Assembly (NCBI GenBank): GCA_903970355.1
Contig: CAJCIF010000209.1
Coordinates: forward strand, 1-6,575
Direction of reading: 5' to 3'
Source: Actinomycetota bacterium
GTDB taxonomy: Bacteria; Cyanobacteriota; Vampirovibrionia; Obscuribacterales; Obscuribacteraceae
Length of the DNA: 6,575 bases
Shown here in pieces: positions 6,467 to 6,575 of this stretch (position 1 is the stretch's first letter; the number at the start of each line of letters is the position of its first letter). A model generated the notes under the pieces. That model did not search any database. It was not told the DNA's origin and saw nothing but the letters and a program-made list of their open reading frames with translations. The position numbers and the translations under genes were made by a program.

Positions 6467-6481
6467 CAGAATTGAATTCTG
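6467..6481. repeat. 15-base near-palindrome next to the terminator
   Basis: CAGAATT-G-AATTCTG is a perfect inverted repeat with a single central base. It begins one base after the hairpin. It is too tight to form a good RNA hairpin of full length; it may be chance, part of the terminator region, or a protein-binding site. Confidence 0.45.
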
Positions 6482-6485
6482 GACT

Positions 6486-6575
6486 CTATTCGGTTGATGG
6501 TCCGCCTGGTCCTTGCGGTCCTGCTGGTCCACCTGGTCCGCCTGGACCACCTGGTCCTTGTGGCCCTTGTGGTCC
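6486..6575 (-). CDS. C-terminus of a collagen-like Gly-Pro-X repeat protein (5' part outside window)
   Basis: Read on the - strand from the window edge, the frame gives nine Gly-X-Y triplets (GPQ, GPQ, GPG, GPG, GPG, GPA, GPQ, GPG, GPS) and then Thr-Glu and TAG (stop at 6486-6488). Bacterial collagen-like proteins are usually surface or extracellular rods built on such triplets, often rich in GPQ and GPA as here. Only 29 residues are visible, so anchor, signal and length are unknown. The - strand is preferred to the + strand because its reading ends in a stop followed by a hairpin, and it has ordinary bacterial triplets. The + strand reading (GPP, GPC) would need cysteines inside the repeat and a start inside the hairpin. 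The gene converges on the operon and shares its terminator. Confidence 0.72.
   Translation of the reverse strand, partial: GPQGPQGPGGPGGPGGPAGPQGPGGPSTE
6495..6575 (-). repeat. Nine-base-unit collagen triplet repeat (GGNCC-rich)
   Basis: The stretch is a run of GGWCCN-like units coding for Gly-Pro-X. It is richer in G and C than the adjacent genes and continues past the window edge. Such tracts can change length by slippage or recombination. Confidence 0.7.

Noticed and set aside
6457..6575. A + strand collagen-like gene starting at ATG 6457
   Set aside because: The start lies in the terminator stem with no ribosome site, and the repeat would contain cysteines; the opposite strand gives a cleaner end with a stop codon.
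1..6575. CRISPR array, tRNA, insertion sequence or attachment site
   Set aside because: No regularly spaced direct repeats, cloverleaf, transposase or terminal inverted repeats were seen; the only repetitive tract is the collagen-like coding one.

Overview
The window carries one dense, single-direction gene block on the + strand (1-6432). It ends in a strong hairpin, and the tail of a convergent collagen-like gene follows on the - strand. Base composition is moderate. Start codons include ATG, GTG and TTG, each with a purine-rich ribosome site except at 2333. This is bacterial DNA. The hexamer CGATCG occurs eight times by my count (about 1.5 expected by chance), and two copies sit in the full cyanobacterial HIP1 octamer GCGATCGC. 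This hints at the Cyanobacteriota in the broad sense, perhaps a non-photosynthetic relative, but that placement is weak inference.

Layout. Positions 1-660 hold the 3' end of a membrane protein whose start lies outside the window. Positions 661-2331 hold a full-length paralogue with the look of a GT-C (GT39/PMT-like) membrane glycosyltransferase. Then comes a two-gene cassette, present twice in tandem. Copy 1 is a small single-span protein (2333-2872) followed by a polytopic HTTM-domain protein (2872-3807). Copy 2 is a paralogous small protein (3823-4416) followed by a paralogous HTTM protein (4403-5716). Only the second HTTM protein has a C-terminal DCC (DUF393, thiol-oxidoreductase-like) domain, and both cysteines of its CxxC motif are serines. 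A membrane-anchored TPR protein (5710-6432) closes the block. Junctions run from a 14-base overlap to a 15-base gap, so the seven genes very probably form one operon; its promoter is outside the window. No gene-free stretch exceeds about 55 bases.

How the genes may work together. All seven products are membrane-embedded or membrane-anchored. The small-protein/HTTM pairing recalls the SdpA/SdpB pair of Bacillus, where an HTTM protein and a small one-span partner mature a secreted peptide. No peptide precursor is visible here, so this is an analogy only. The best candidate for an undescribed system is the whole unit: two GT-C-like proteins, two companion-HTTM pairs, one carrying a redox-dead DCC domain, and a TPR scaffold. 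A reasonable guess is an envelope modification machine, but substrate and reaction cannot be read from the sequence.
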